The position numbers and the translations under genes are program-made. Of a DNA stretch of 64,000 nucleotides, positions 8,800 through 17,779 are shown one piece after another. Position 1 is the first letter of the stretch; each line of letters starts with the position of its first letter. Below the pieces are notes generated by a model. The model made no database searches, had not been told where the DNA came from, and saw only the letters and a list, made by a program, of their open reading frames with translations. Origin of the DNA: Streptomyces phaeolivaceus (GTDB lineage Bacteria; Actinomycetota; Actinomycetes; Streptomycetales; Streptomycetaceae); assembly GCF_009184865.1 (NCBI RefSeq), contig NZ_CP045096.1, forward strand, positions 4,774,001 to 4,838,000. Reading direction: 5' to 3'.

Positions 8800-9039
8800 T
8801 CAAGGGCGGGGGGACGGACCGGGCCGGGTCGTACGCCGTTCCTCACGGGCATCGCGCCGTGCCCGGCGGTACTCCTCGGCCAGGGCGTCCAGCGTCGGGC
8901 ACTGGCCCGTGGACCTCCCGTCCTCGTCACGGAACTTCCGGCAGTCCGGGCAGCCGATGCCGTGCGTGAGCAGCGCGTCGTGCGCCGCTTCGAGCAAGGG
9001 CAAGCAGGTCGAGCAAGCGCTTCGCTGTCCACCTATCAC
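8800..9039 (-). CDS. Possible small Cys-rich protein
   Basis: A GTG at 9039 opens a 79-residue frame (VIGGQRSACSTCLPLLEAAH, then HGIGCPDCRKFRDE and a basic tail). Two CxxC pairs suggest metal binding. Codon usage looks coding, but I do not recognise the family and no strong ribosome site is visible. It is divergent from the antitoxin-like gene, whose start is only 54 bases away. Confidence 0.35.
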   Translation of the reverse strand: MIGGQRSACSTCLPLLEAAHDALLTHGIGCPDCRKFRDEDGRSTGQCPTLDALAEEYRRARRDAREERRTTRPGPSPRP

Positions 9040-9093
9040 TCGTAAGTAGAGAAGAATAGGAGTATCTTTTGGTACCAGAGAGAGGGTGTGAGC

Positions 9094-9390
9094 ATGAGGA
9101 TCACAGAGGAAGCCCGCAGTCGGACAACCCGGACGACAGCACCGTTGAAAGTCGATGCGGCCATAGACGAGCTGATCGCGGACGGCGCCCACTTTCTGGG
9201 GATGACGAAGAAGGACCTGGTCGCGGAGGCCGTCCGAACCTACTTGGAGATCCGCCGTGAGGAGGTTCGGGCCAACATGCTGGAGAAGATGCGCAAGCTT
9301 GACGGATCCGTGGAATCGAGCGTCTCGCTGCTCACCGGACTGTCACCGGAGCGGATCAAGGAACTCGGCGGAGTAGGCGAGGACGACTGA
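9094..9390 (+). CDS. Small ribbon-helix-helix-like/antitoxin-like protein
   Basis: The product has 98 residues. After a short beta-like stretch (TAPLKVDAAIDELI) comes an alpha-helical segment (GMTKKDLVAEAVRTYLE) with the spacing of ribbon-helix-helix DNA-binding proteins, then a charged helical C-terminus. A purine-rich GAGAGAGGG precedes ATG 9094; GTG 9088 is also in frame. The next reading frame begins 4 bases after its stop, an arrangement typical of an antitoxin followed by its toxin or of a small regulator and its partner. The function is inferred from size and context only. Confidence 0.6.
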   Translation: MRITEEARSRTTRTTAPLKVDAAIDELIADGAHFLGMTKKDLVAEAVRTYLEIRREEVRANMLEKMRKLDGSVESSVSLLTGLSPERIKELGGVGEDD

Positions 9391-9393
9391 TCC

Positions 9394-10148
9394 GTGCGGC
9401 CCGCTCGACCCACCCTCCGCGCACTCCGCGAGGACTTGAAACTACCGCTTCCGTCAGCCCGGGAACCGCTCGACGAACTGGATCATCCGATCTTGGCCAA
9501 GGCCCGGGAACACTTCGCCGACGACGAGGCAGGACATGAGCGGATCCGCTCGGTCGATGATGAGGGCTCTTCAAAGCCAAGGTCCGACGCTGGCGCGGAG
9601 CGGTCTGGACCGACGAGGATCTGCCCTGGCTCATCGCTGCCGGGCAACGCGAGGACGGGTCACCAGACGACTTCTACTCAGCCCTGGAGACAACCGCGAG
9701 GGCTGCACGAGCCCGCTACAACGCCGACAACCGCCAGCCCCTGAGCACCACAACGTACGTCGGGCATCTCCTCCCTGACCAGAACGACCGTGATCGCTAC
9801 CAACTCGAAGCCGGTGCCCGGCTTGTCCGCCATCTCGCCGCGACTATCCGGGAGCTGGCTCGTGGATCACTGCACGACGGGCATGAACACGCCGCCGACC
9901 TTCCCACTTTTCGCCTCGGCATCCTCGTACGCGCCGACGACGGCCATGAGACCTATGTTGCGGTGCGCATCACCGGCTCCGTACCCGACGATCTCATCGC
10001 GGTGATCCTGCGCCATGTCCCCGGCTGCGATCCCACCGTCTGGTACCCCGAGTACGCCCTCCCCAGCCGCCCCCTTCTTCCCGCCGAGCAAGCCTGGTCG
10101 ACCCTCATGGATCCGAAGGCCGCGGCTGAACTCCTGAACGAGGAATGA
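9394..10148 (+). pseudogene. Hypothetical partner of the antitoxin-like gene, frameshifted
   Basis: GTG 9394 starts a frame reading VRPARPTLRALREDLKLPL to about 9565 (IRSVDDEG). Coding sequence then continues in another frame as FKAKVRRWRGAVWTDEDLPW and further to the stop at 10148 (MDPKAAAELLNEE). Joined, they would give about 250 residues. Residues after the shift include YVGHLLPDQNDRDRYQLEAG and HETYVAVRITGSVPDDL, a consistent globular protein I cannot assign. A single missing or extra base near 9562-9570 explains it. It may be a real mutation, a sequencing error or, less likely, programmed frameshifting. Confidence 0.55.
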
Positions 10149-10211
10149 GCCGGGATCCCCACCCCAACACCAGCGCAGGGCCGATGACCACCGGAACCAG
10201 CAAACGAGCTC

Positions 10212-10661
10212 ATGCCGGATCATGACAACTCGTCCCGGACAGTGACTGTCCCCACGTGCGACCACGGGCCCGTCACCGTCTGGGAACCCGACTGGTGTGC
10301 GGGAAGCGAGAAAGAGCATCAGCCCGGCGGCTACCGCGTCGACATCACGCACGCGAGCCCTGACTGCGAATTCACAGTCTCAACGAGCCGTGGCACGCCG
10401 GTGGTTCTGCGTGCGTGCTTCGAACAGCGCCCCTTCACCGAGCGCCCACCCGGTCACGCCCCCTTCATGAACGTCGAGATGGATGGCGACTGGCATCCGC
10501 ATGGGTCCGACGACTTGCGCCGCCTCTCGGACACCCCCACGGCACACGCGGATCGGCTCCGGGAACTTGCCGACCGCCTCGACGGTCTCACCAACGCCTT
10601 CGATGCCGCAAAGGGGGGCATGCCTGCGGCGGCGACCCCTGAGAAAGGAGGCAGCGGCTGA
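10212..10661 (+). CDS. DUF6907-like hypothetical protein
   Basis: The 149-residue product starts at ATG 10212. The segments TVTVPTCDHGPVTVWEPDWC and DITHASPDCEFTV, followed by a C-terminal helix (HADRLRELADRLDGL), match a family of small Streptomyces proteins that I remember as DUF6907. Two Cys and two His in the first half could bind metal. Members are common near integrated elements and their role is unknown. It sits just outside the left att repeat of the island. Confidence 0.55.
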   Translation: MPDHDNSSRTVTVPTCDHGPVTVWEPDWCAGSEKEHQPGGYRVDITHASPDCEFTVSTSRGTPVVLRACFEQRPFTERPPGHAPFMNVEMDGDWHPHGSDDLRRLSDTPTAHADRLRELADRLDGLTNAFDAAKGGMPAAATPEKGGSG

Positions 10662-10715
10662 ACAAGCCACGCTGCCTGTCGGCACACCCGCTCACGCAGA
10701 CGGACTCCACACATG

Positions 10716-10748
10716 GCGTGGCCCCGGCCAGGAAGACTGGTCGGGGCC
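10716..10748 (+). terminator. Strong hairpin beside the left att site
   Basis: A 14-bp stem with one mismatch (GTGGCCCCGGCCAG and CTGGTCGGGGCCAC) encloses a 5-base loop. No long T run follows, but the stability suggests a terminator for the DUF6907-like gene. Confidence 0.55.
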
Positions 10749-10787
10749 ACGAAACCGCTGGTCAGAACCGCAGATCGGCCCTGGCCT

Positions 10788-10835
10788 CGGTAGGCCCTGT
10801 GGGACTCGAACCCACAACCAATGGATTAAAAGTCC
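10788..10835. repeat. Left attachment site (copy of tRNA-Lys 3' part)
   Basis: These 48 bases are identical to 35535-35582, which covers the 3' half of the intact tRNA-Lys gene from the anticodon loop through the end plus three bases. The 5' part of the tRNA is absent here. Duplicated tRNA 3' ends are the standard scar of tyrosine-recombinase integration, so this is the distal junction of the island that ends at the tRNA-Lys. Confidence 0.85.
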
Positions 10836-11181
10836 TGGCCAAGGCTTGCCGGGTGGTTCCGGACGGTTCTTCGGTGTCCGGAACCACCTGGTCAGGACTG
10901 ATGTGACTCGTGACGCGGTCTTCTCCGTGATGGCCCATGCGGATCCGTCCGCTCACGCATCGCTCACGCAGAAAAGCCGTCTGAACAGCCCTGTCAGCGT
11001 CGCTGCCGCCTGGTCGTCTCAGCCTGCGGCAGATACGGCGGCGCCTGCCAGACACCGCTCGACGGAGAGTCCTGAACCGGGGCGGTCGGCGAGTAACCAG
11101 GTGACCTGTCGCCTTTGCTGTCGCGCAATGACAGCGGACACGGCGGCGGTCACCTACTTCTGACCGCACGATGATTCCTGC
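10836..11181. other. Gene-free start of the island
   Basis: I find no convincing gene in these 346 bases. They hold the 21-base element CGCTCACGCAT+CGCTCACGCA at 10950-10970, which recurs at 35425-35445 near the other island end. A recombinase gene, often found here, is absent. Confidence 0.6.
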
Positions 11182-12257
11182 TCAGCGCGCATCAGAAGGG
11201 CAGGCCCGCAGGTCCGCACTGATGTTGGGATGAGGCAGGCCGGCCAGGTCATAGATCATCGTGGTCAGTGGCGAGGACCGCGCGCCGTCGGGCTGCTGGA
11301 CGGTGACGGGCACGGAGAGCCGGCTCCATCCCAGCTGTGTGTAGAGCGGGACGAGAACCGGGCGGCACAGCAGAATCATCGTCTCGGCGCCGGCCGCTCG
11401 CGCGTGTTCGACCGCCACACTGATCACCGTCCGGGCGATGCCCCGGCCCGATATGAAGGGTGCACCAGCACACCGCCCAGCCCTGCGGCGCGGCGCGGCA
11501 ATCCATCGAAGGCCATGTCCCGCAGCAGCCATCCTGCGGATGCCACCGGCCGGCCTTCGGAGACAGCGGTGAGGGTGTTCTGATTGTCGGCCCACACCAG
11601 ACCGAGCCCGTTCACCCCGAAGGGGTCGGGCAGGCCATCGCGGAGTGCGGATCTGTCATCCGCAGAACCGGGGCCCGGCGCGTGGACCAGCTGGAGGTCC
11701 GCACCAGCGTCGTCCACCACATGCTCCGCAGCGGCCATGGCAGCGGGGTCGAACCGGTAGCGCAGGCAGTGCCGGCCACTGGACTGGACAGTCCCATCCG
11801 CCTGGGCGCCCAGGCGGCGCAGTACCGCGATCGAGGCCATGTTGTCGGGCAGGACGAACGCGAAAACGACAGGGAGCGAGAGGCGGCGAAATGCCAGGTC
11901 CAGGCACGCGCGGCCCGCCTCGCCGGCAACCCCGCGGCCCTGCGCCCGTTGGTGCAGGGCGAAACCGAGGTCGACTCTGTATTGGGCCCGATTACGCAGT
12001 CCCACCCGGCCGAGAAACGCATGCGTTGCGGCATCCCTGACCGCGAAGTCGCCATAGCCGTGTCTGGTCCAGTGGGCGACGTGGCCGTCGCACATGGCCT
12101 CGGCCGCGGATCGGCTGTCCGCCCGGCCGGTCGCCAGCCATCGCATGACGCTGTCCTGACTGACCACAGCCGCAAAGAGATCGTCACTGTCCTCGCGACG
12201 GATCGGCTCCATCACAAGCCTCTGGGTACGCAGAACAGGTCCACTTGACCAGGCCAC
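11182..12257 (-). pseudogene. Tandem GNAT acetyltransferase with a frameshift
   Basis: The first domain (residues 1-170, LRTQRLVMEPIRREDSDDL to YRVDLGFALHQRAQGRGVAG) is a RimJ/RimL-type GNAT with its acetyl-CoA loop. The second begins around residue 180 and contains GLGGVLVHPSYR. There the frame changes by one base near 11450-11457, and the remainder (GRGIARTVISVAVEHARAAG, then LVPLYTQLGWSRL) continues to a stop at 11182. One base lost in a GGGCC run would restore a protein of about 350 residues. Without correction the second domain is cut inside its acetyl-CoA site. The start is GTG 12257. Confidence 0.65.
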
Positions 12258-12426
12258 TCAGCAACTCCAATCGAGCAAGGACCGAAGGAGCGGACCCGGC
12301 GACTCTTTGGAACGATCGGGAGGCAACCGGTGCACCTATCCGGTCACGGCACCTACACAGTCACCTTGATCTACACGGGCCTATCGAGCTCGCGCTCACG
12401 GATTCGACGGGCGCCCTCTGTAGAGG

Positions 12427-13074
12427 TCAGATGTCGCGCGTCCGTACGTGCAGGTGACCGGCAACGGGGTATGCGGGCGGTGCCGCGGGCAGGAGCGTGG
12501 CCAGTTCGTAGCGGCTCTTCTGCGCGACACAGCATGACGCTGTGTTGTCTACTTGGTGCAGGAGTTCAAGGCGCGTCAGTCCGTCACCGGGGAAGGCGGT
12601 GAAGGCCCAGTCCGTGAGCGCCTGCAGTGCTCGGGGCGCCACTCCACGGCCGCGCGCATGTGCCGCGGTCCAGTAGCCGACCTCGGCGGACGAAGCGCCC
12701 AAGGTGACGTTCTTGAGGACCACGTGACCAGTCAACTGTCCGTCAGTACCCGGAGCTTGCGTTTCCACGATGGCGAATCCGAAACGGTCTCCCGTCTCCC
12801 ATCCCCGTTGCTGGTCCTGAACCCACCGTGCCGCGCTCGCCTCGTCGTTCACCGCTGAGTTCGTCCAGCGGCGCAGGGCGTCATCCCGATACAGCTCAAC
12901 CAGGTCGGGAGCGTCCGCCCGGCTCCAGGGACGCAGCAAGAGGGCTGGGGCCGACGGTGTGGCGTCTGCCCTCAGTCGTGCCGCGATCTTGTCCATCGGT
13001 CGAGAGTATGTGGCCACAGTGGCCTTGAGTGCTTCGTCTGGCTGTGCGGCGGGGCTGTGCGGCCGCTGCGTCAT
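12427..13074 (-). CDS. GNAT-family N-acetyltransferase coupled to the MerR gene
   Basis: The 215-residue product is a RimJ/RimL-like acetyltransferase (LLLRPWSRADAPDLVELY, then EVGYWTAAHARGRGVAPRAL and VDNTASCCVAQKSRYE). ATG 13074 overlaps the MerR stop codon in an ATGA arrangement, which argues for that start over the internal ATG at 12996. Family members move an acetyl group from acetyl-CoA to a protein terminus, antibiotic or small amine; the substrate here is unknown. Coupling to a MerR regulator suggests a drug- or stress-inducible detoxification pair. Confidence 0.8.
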   Translation of the reverse strand: MTQRPHSPAAQPDEALKATVATYSRPMDKIAARLRADATPSAPALLLRPWSRADAPDLVELYRDDALRRWTNSAVNDEASAARWVQDQQRGWETGDRFGFAIVETQAPGTDGQLTGHVVLKNVTLGASSAEVGYWTAAHARGRGVAPRALQALTDWAFTAFPGDGLTRLELLHQVDNTASCCVAQKSRYELATLLPAAPPAYPVAGHLHVRTRDI

Positions 13075-14009
13075 CGAGCCGCCCGTATCCGCAGAGCTGT
13101 AACGGACCAGTCGATCACCGGGGCGAGGCGTTCCGGCGCCGGCCAGCCGTTGATCAGCGCGAGCAGCTGGAAGTACTGTTCCCGGCGCGGATCGCTCGCG
13201 GCTTCCAGACGGTGCAGCAGCCATCGGTGCAGCTCGGTGTCATCGGGGCGGCCGTGGGCGAGCGCGCAGTGGGCGGTGAGCGCCGCGACGACAGGATCGG
13301 CCTGGGGCGAATCCGGGCTGATGCCGCACGCGACGGCTGGTCCCACGAGATCACGGGTGATGGCGACCATATCCGGGCGCGGTGGCGTGGTGGCGCCGTC
13401 AGGTAGGCCGGCCACATGGTCTTCGGCAAGGCTCCGCACACTGGCGCGAAAATCCGGGTCCAGGGACAATTCGGCCAGGTCTATCCACGCCCTGACCTGA
13501 TCGTCTGTGGGGTTGTCGGGGAGCTCGGGCGTCATGGACCGCCGAGCTGCGGCATGGCGGGAGCCGTTGTGCGGACCGTCGAAGACGGTGTCGAGGAAGC
13601 CGTCGATCAAGCGCCGGCGTTCGGCTTCGGACAGTGTGGCCAGCTGGTGCATGAGTTCCATCTCCTTGAGGGTGGGCTCGCGTTCGGCGGCGGCCGTCAA
13701 CACCGCCCGTCGCAGACGCAGGATGCTGATCTGTACGTCCAGTGCGGCGGCGTGCTCCGCGGCGACTTCGCTGAGCGTGAGTTCCTGATCCACGACCCGC
13801 CGGATCATGTCGAGGCCGAGTCCCAGTTCTCGCAGTGTCCGCACGAGGGCAAGGCGAGCGACGGCATCCAAGGCGTAGCGCCGGTAGCCGGCGTGGGTAC
13901 GGTCGGCCGGCGCCACGATGCCGCGATCGGAGTAGAACCGGATCGTCTTGACTGTCAGCCCGGTGCGCTGGGCCAGTTCACCGATCGAGTAGAGGGTGCC
14001 GCCATCCAT
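13071..14009 (-). CDS. MerR-family transcriptional regulator
   Basis: The product has about 312 residues. The winged helix-turn-helix is clear (LYSIGELAQRTGLTVKTIRF, then YRRYALDAVARLALVRTLRE), followed by the dimerisation helix and a long C-terminal helical effector region. ATG 14009 follows GGAAGGTGGG; GTG 14018 is also in frame. The effector part has no cysteine cluster typical of metal sensors, so an organic ligand is likelier. It heads an operon with the overlapping acetyltransferase. A dyad in its upstream region is shared with a decayed paralog at 19.3 kb. Confidence 0.85.
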   Translation of the reverse strand: MDGGTLYSIGELAQRTGLTVKTIRFYSDRGIVAPADRTHAGYRRYALDAVARLALVRTLRELGLGLDMIRRVVDQELTLSEVAAEHAAALDVQISILRLRRAVLTAAAEREPTLKEMELMHQLATLSEAERRRLIDGFLDTVFDGPHNGSRHAAARRSMTPELPDNPTDDQVRAWIDLAELSLDPDFRASVRSLAEDHVAGLPDGATTPPRPDMVAITRDLVGPAVACGISPDSPQADPVVAALTAHCALAHGRPDDTELHRWLLHRLEAASDPRREQYFQLLALINGWPAPERLAPVIDWSVTALRIRAAR

Positions 14010-14024
14010 GAGACCCACCTTCCT

Positions 14025-14049
14025 GTCTCCCCCTGCAGGAGACTCAAGT
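14025..14049 (-). promoter_or_regulatory. MerR-type operator
   Basis: On the minus strand it reads ACTTGAGTCTCC, five bases, GGGGAGAC, so GTCTCC and GGGGAGAC form a dyad. The same 25-base layout stands before the MerR pseudogene at 19317-19341, with only the central five bases differing. That conservation marks it as the binding site. Confidence 0.65.
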
Positions 14050-14220
14050 CTGCGGCTACGTCTCCACGCTCCCTCCTGCTCGCCTTCTAGTTCTGGAAAG
14101 CGCGAACACCCCGGCGCCCAGTGGCGAGAGGAGCGGGGCCACTGAGCCGATCTACGAATAGAGCTGACCGCTCAGGTGGGCAACAGGTGAACTTGGAGGG
14201 GTTGCAGCCGAGCACAGGTG

Positions 14221-14904
14221 TCAGCCCAGGGCGAGCCATCGGATGCCGAGCTGTTCGATCTGCGCGGTTTCTGATGCGTCCAACGGCTCGCGGCCGGTGG
14301 CTTTGCGCAGGAAATGCGGCTGGCTCCAACCCAATTTGTCGGCGGCCGCCAGCTGCTCTGCGCCGAGAAGCAGCTCCAGCACGGCGTCACCGGCCGACGA
14401 GGTGAGCCAGGGTTCGCGTCCAACTGCATCAGCCAGATCGAGGCCGTGGACGGCGACTTCAACGACTCGGGTGAGCAGAAACTCCGACAAGAGCATGGCG
14501 TCACCATGACGCGTGCGCACGGTACGGCTGGCCGGCTGGACCCGGCACAGCCGGTCGACTCGCCGCCAGATCGCGGCGAAATCGTCGGCAAAAGCGGCAC
14601 CGTCAGCGGATTCTGCTGCCCGGTCCTGAGCCAGAGCGATCCGGGCACTGTTGGTCCGGGGTGAAAACCGGTCGTCCGGACGGTAGTACTCCGTTGCGGA
14701 AACCTTGGCCTCACTCGGTGCTGGGGCGTCCAGCATGCCCGGAAGCCAATCGATCACGACGGACACGTGCCCGAGCAGGTCGCGTACGGTCCAGGGGGTG
14801 CAGCGTGTCGGGAGGTTCCACTCGGCCTCAGACAGTCCTGAGACTGCATCAGTGAGCGCCCCGGATTCCCGACGAAACGCTTCGAGCACACGGTCCTGAT
14901 TCAT
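14221..14904 (-). CDS. MDMPI-type (DinB-like) family protein
   Basis: The 227-residue product begins MNQDRVLEAFRRESGALTDA and contains LPTRCTPWTVRDLLGHVSVV, the helical-bundle signature of the mycothiol-dependent maleylpyruvate isomerase N-terminal family (TIGR03086-like). The His in GHVS and another in VAVHGLDLADA are the expected metal ligands. Such proteins use a divalent metal and probably mycothiol in isomerase or transferase reactions; the substrate is unknown. It stands alone on the minus strand upstream of the MerR operator. Confidence 0.75.
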   Translation of the reverse strand: MNQDRVLEAFRRESGALTDAVSGLSEAEWNLPTRCTPWTVRDLLGHVSVVIDWLPGMLDAPAPSEAKVSATEYYRPDDRFSPRTNSARIALAQDRAAESADGAAFADDFAAIWRRVDRLCRVQPASRTVRTRHGDAMLLSEFLLTRVVEVAVHGLDLADAVGREPWLTSSAGDAVLELLLGAEQLAAADKLGWSQPHFLRKATGREPLDASETAQIEQLGIRWLALG

Positions 14905-15062
14905 ACCTGTGACGCTACCAACCGGGCGCGATCAGACACCCGGTCGGCCATGCTGGTCGCCTGGTCAACCAGCTGACGTTGGAAAACCGGCAGTCGCCGT
15001 TGCGGAACCCGCGGTTCAGTGCCTGGTGCGACTTGTGGGGGGGCCGGCGGTGCACCTCGAAC

Positions 15063-15827
15063 TCACCGGGGAGAGAAGCGCGCCGCTCCGGAGAGGTATT
15101 TGGTCATGCCGAGGCACTCGTACGCGGCGATCGCCGACGTGTTGGCAGCATCCACAATGAGCGCGGCCCGTCCGTACCGGTGGACCAGATCGTCCAGGAC
15201 GAAGCCACAGACGGCCTGTGCCAGCCCGCGTCCGCGGGCTGCGGGGTGAGTGCATACCCCGGCCATGTACCCGCAGCCGATTGCTGACCACGCATCGGCC
15301 GCGACCGCCAAGGGCTCCGCGGCTGCGCCGCTTTCCAGGCTGCCGAGGATTCCGGCCCATCGGCGTACGCCGATGCGGCCCGGTTGCGCGTATGAGTCAG
15401 GGAAGAAGCGATCGAAGAGGGCCGTAGCTGCTTTCTCCTGTCGAGCTTCCAACCATTGCACGCCTGCAGGGGCAGTACCGGGCCGGGACGCAGTCTCCAT
15501 CCAGAAGAATTCGTGGATCGGCACGAGGCCGGGTATCTGCCGCACCACGGCATCGATCAAGGGTGCCTCTGCGAAGGGGCGATATGATGGTCCGATTTCA
15601 TCCATAACTCGCCGCACCAAGGTGATCGCATCGGTTCGGTCGCCCTGGATCGCAAGCCGATCCCGTTGCGAGAGGTCTGGACTCGCCACCGCCAGGGCAC
15701 TTCCGTGGCGCCAGGCCCGCACGCCCGGCCCCAGACTGCCGTCGTGCCGCCCCTGGGCGGCCCAGATCGGCCGCCCGTCTCCGGCCGCGGCCTGCTCGAT
15801 GTCACCGAGTCGTACAAGCTCTTCCAC
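15063..15827 (-). CDS. GNAT-family acetyltransferase
   Basis: The product has 254 residues. The N-terminal half (VRAWRHGSALAVASPDLS, SYRPFAEAPLIDAVV) is not GNAT-like by eye and may be a substrate-recognition region. The C-terminal half is a standard acetyltransferase fold, with GVCTHPAARGRGLAQAVC as the acetyl-CoA loop and NTSAIAAYECLGM near the end. The gene is complete. It stands alone next to an IS5-like remnant whose left end lies 37 bases beyond its start. Confidence 0.75.
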   Translation of the reverse strand: MEELVRLGDIEQAAAGDGRPIWAAQGRHDGSLGPGVRAWRHGSALAVASPDLSQRDRLAIQGDRTDAITLVRRVMDEIGPSYRPFAEAPLIDAVVRQIPGLVPIHEFFWMETASRPGTAPAGVQWLEARQEKAATALFDRFFPDSYAQPGRIGVRRWAGILGSLESGAAAEPLAVAADAWSAIGCGYMAGVCTHPAARGRGLAQAVCGFVLDDLVHRYGRAALIVDAANTSAIAAYECLGMTKYLSGAARFSPR

Positions 15828-15863
15828 CAGGCATGCCTTTCCGGGGATCTTCGGCGTTCGTAG

Positions 15864-16612
15864 TAACTGACGTTTTCTCAGGGGTGATCATTTCCGGATT
15901 TGGTTGAGGACGAGGGCAGTGCGAGCGATGTTGCAGACCCGGCGGGGCTGAGGGTGACGTGCTACAGAGTCCGCCATCGTTGTTTGAGCACGGCGGCTTC
16001 GCGTTCGCCGAGTGCACGGAGGTCTCTGATGAGGTTGTTCGTGGTCTGTGTGTCCGCATGCAGGGCCTGCTCGGACCGGCCCTTCGGGCGGCGGGCTGGT
16101 GTAGAAGTGGGCAGGGCGTGGATGCGGGCGGCGGTGATGTCGGGGGTGGAACCGGGCTCGACCCCGGAGACCCACAGCGGGGTGCCGTCTGGGACGGCGA
16201 GAAACTGCCCGTTGCCGCCGAACGCCTTGCGTTTCTGGCTGAACAACAGGTCGTTGCTGTTATCGCGGACGCGAGTGAGGCGGTCGGGTTCGATCAGCGT
16301 GCCGTCGAGGATCACGTGGGTGACGCCTACACGTCGGCAGCGGTCCAGGACCTTTCGTGCAGGACCTGGAGCTTGGTCGGCGAGGACATCGATGCCTTCG
16401 TGGAGGTAACGGTAACCGGTGGCCTGGGAATCGCCGGCGTCCCCGGCCAGGAAGTGCACGCAGCCGCGCTCGCGAAACCAACGCAGTACTAACGAGCAGG
16501 CGCGCGAGGTACTCCACCACGTGGCGGGGCTTCACATCTGCCCACTGCCGGGGCCGTTGCCTGATCTGTCGGGCCCTGCCCGGTTCGCCCAGCGTGGCCC
16601 TGACGTCAGTTA
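15864..16612 (-). mobile_element. IS5-like insertion sequence remnant
   Basis: TAACTGACGT at 15864-15873 and its inverted copy at 16603-16612 mark the ends. The minus strand between them encodes pieces of an IS5-type transposase: HVILDGTLIEPDRLTRV (a DDE-region motif), LLFSQKRKAFGGNGQFLAV and PDITAARIHALP. The C-terminal end (VCNIARTALVLNQIRK) is in a different frame. The N-terminal part is also scrambled. It is inactive. The right end overlaps the stop codon of the NUDIX gene. Confidence 0.7.
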
Positions 16613-17191
16613 TTCACCGTGCTCTGCGCGATAGTGTTGGAAGAGGGCCAGGGCCGCGATGGAGGGGGCGTCCTTGAAGCGGCCCTGGGCGATGAGCTGC
16701 CACACCTCCGCTTCGGAGAACCAACGGCTGACCAGGCCCGCTTCCGTCTCGTCGAGGTTGGTTTCGCCGGCGGTGAGGTCCGTTGCGAGAAGAACGTGGA
16801 AGCCCTGGTTGCAGTATCCGTATGCCGCGAACAGGTGCCCCAGCGGTGTCATGGCGCCAGCGGTCAGCCCCGTCTCCTCGGCGAGTTCACCGCGTGCGAG
16901 AGCGAGTGGGTCCGCGTCCGGCTTGTCCTCCCAGGAGCCTTGAGGGAACTCCCAGTAGCGACCTTTGACCGCATACCGGTACTGCTCGACAAGATGGAAC
17001 CCGCCGTCGGCGTACGGGATGACAAGCGCGAAGTCAGGCTTCTCCACCAAGCCGTAGATGCCCTCGACACCGTCGTGTCGCAGGGTCTCGTCCTCGCGGA
17101 CGGTCATCCAGCGGTTCGTGTAGACGACAGTGGTATTGGTGGCCACCAGTTCATGTTCGGGCAGCGCTGGTTGAGATGTCTCCGTATGCAT
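16610..17191 (-). CDS. NUDIX hydrolase, ADP-ribose pyrophosphatase-like
   Basis: The 193-residue product carries a full Nudix box from about residue 85 (GSWEDKPDADPLALARGELA, then EETGL). Flanking blocks YGLVEKPDFALVIP and YYWEFPQGS-like YRYAVKGRYWEFPQGS resemble ADP-sugar pyrophosphatases. It should cleave a nucleoside diphosphate linked to a sugar, using Mg2+. The TAA stop is formed by the terminal repeat of the IS5-like remnant, so the original C-terminus may have been slightly different. It overlaps the 3' end of the truncated MFS reading frame. Confidence 0.85.
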   Translation of the reverse strand: MHTETSQPALPEHELVATNTTVVYTNRWMTVREDETLRHDGVEGIYGLVEKPDFALVIPYADGGFHLVEQYRYAVKGRYWEFPQGSWEDKPDADPLALARGELAEETGLTAGAMTPLGHLFAAYGYCNQGFHVLLATDLTAGETNLDETEAGLVSRWFSEAEVWQLIAQGRFKDAPSIAALALFQHYRAEHGE

Positions 17192-17214
17192 GCGCAGACG
17201 CTAGCCGATCACGG

Positions 17215-17771
17215 TCGCGGCCGCCGAGCGCCACCGCCCCGAGAGTTACCGCAGGGCTCCAGCCCAGGCTGAGCGTGCGGGATCCCGCCAGCGCGGCGAG
17301 CACACCACCGATGGAGAAGGCAGCGTTGAAGGCGGACATGACGGGCCGCCGGTAACCGCGCTCGATCTGGACGGCATGGGCGTTCATGCTGACATCCAGG
17401 CAGCCGTTGCCGACGCGGAGCGCCAGGAGCGCGGCCCCCAGCGTCCAGATGTTCGTCGCGAGGTCGGGCAGGGCAACCGCCGCGCTGCACAGTGCCGGGC
17501 TGAGCGGGACGACGGTGCGGGCCCCGAAGCGGTCGGCGAGTGGGCCGACCGCCTGCATGCTGGCGAAGGCTCCCGCGCCCAGGGGCAGCAGGAGCAGCAG
17601 GAGCAGCAGGAGCAGCAGGAGCACAGCATGGCTGATTCCTGCGCGGTGCCCGATGCCGGGGATGTGGACGACCCACATCCCCATGAGGGAGCCGTTCAGA
17701 GAGAAGTAGGCGAAGGTGGCCAGCCGGCCGGGCCTGCAGGTCTTGTCCCATACATCGAACATATAGAACAT
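17215..17771 (-). pseudogene. MFS transporter, C-terminal half missing
   Basis: From ATG 17771 or 17762 the frame reads KTCRPGRLATFAYFSLNGSL, then GAGAFASMQAVGPLADRFGA and NAHAVQIERGYRRPVMSAFN, matching the first half of a 12-segment major facilitator. Homology ends near 17215 at VTLGAVAL, so the C-terminal six segments are gone. A run of 13 Leu in the second segment is encoded by a gcagga microsatellite at about 17582-17625, which has probably expanded. It is divergent from the DeoR gene, with a dyad between them. Confidence 0.7.
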
Positions 17772-17779
17772 GATTACTT

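Noticed and set aside
10762..11169. A minus-strand frame at the island's left end that might be an integrase tail
   Set aside because: The part overlapping the tRNA fragment reads like a tRNA translation and the rest is Arg-rich noise. No tyrosine-recombinase motifs are seen.
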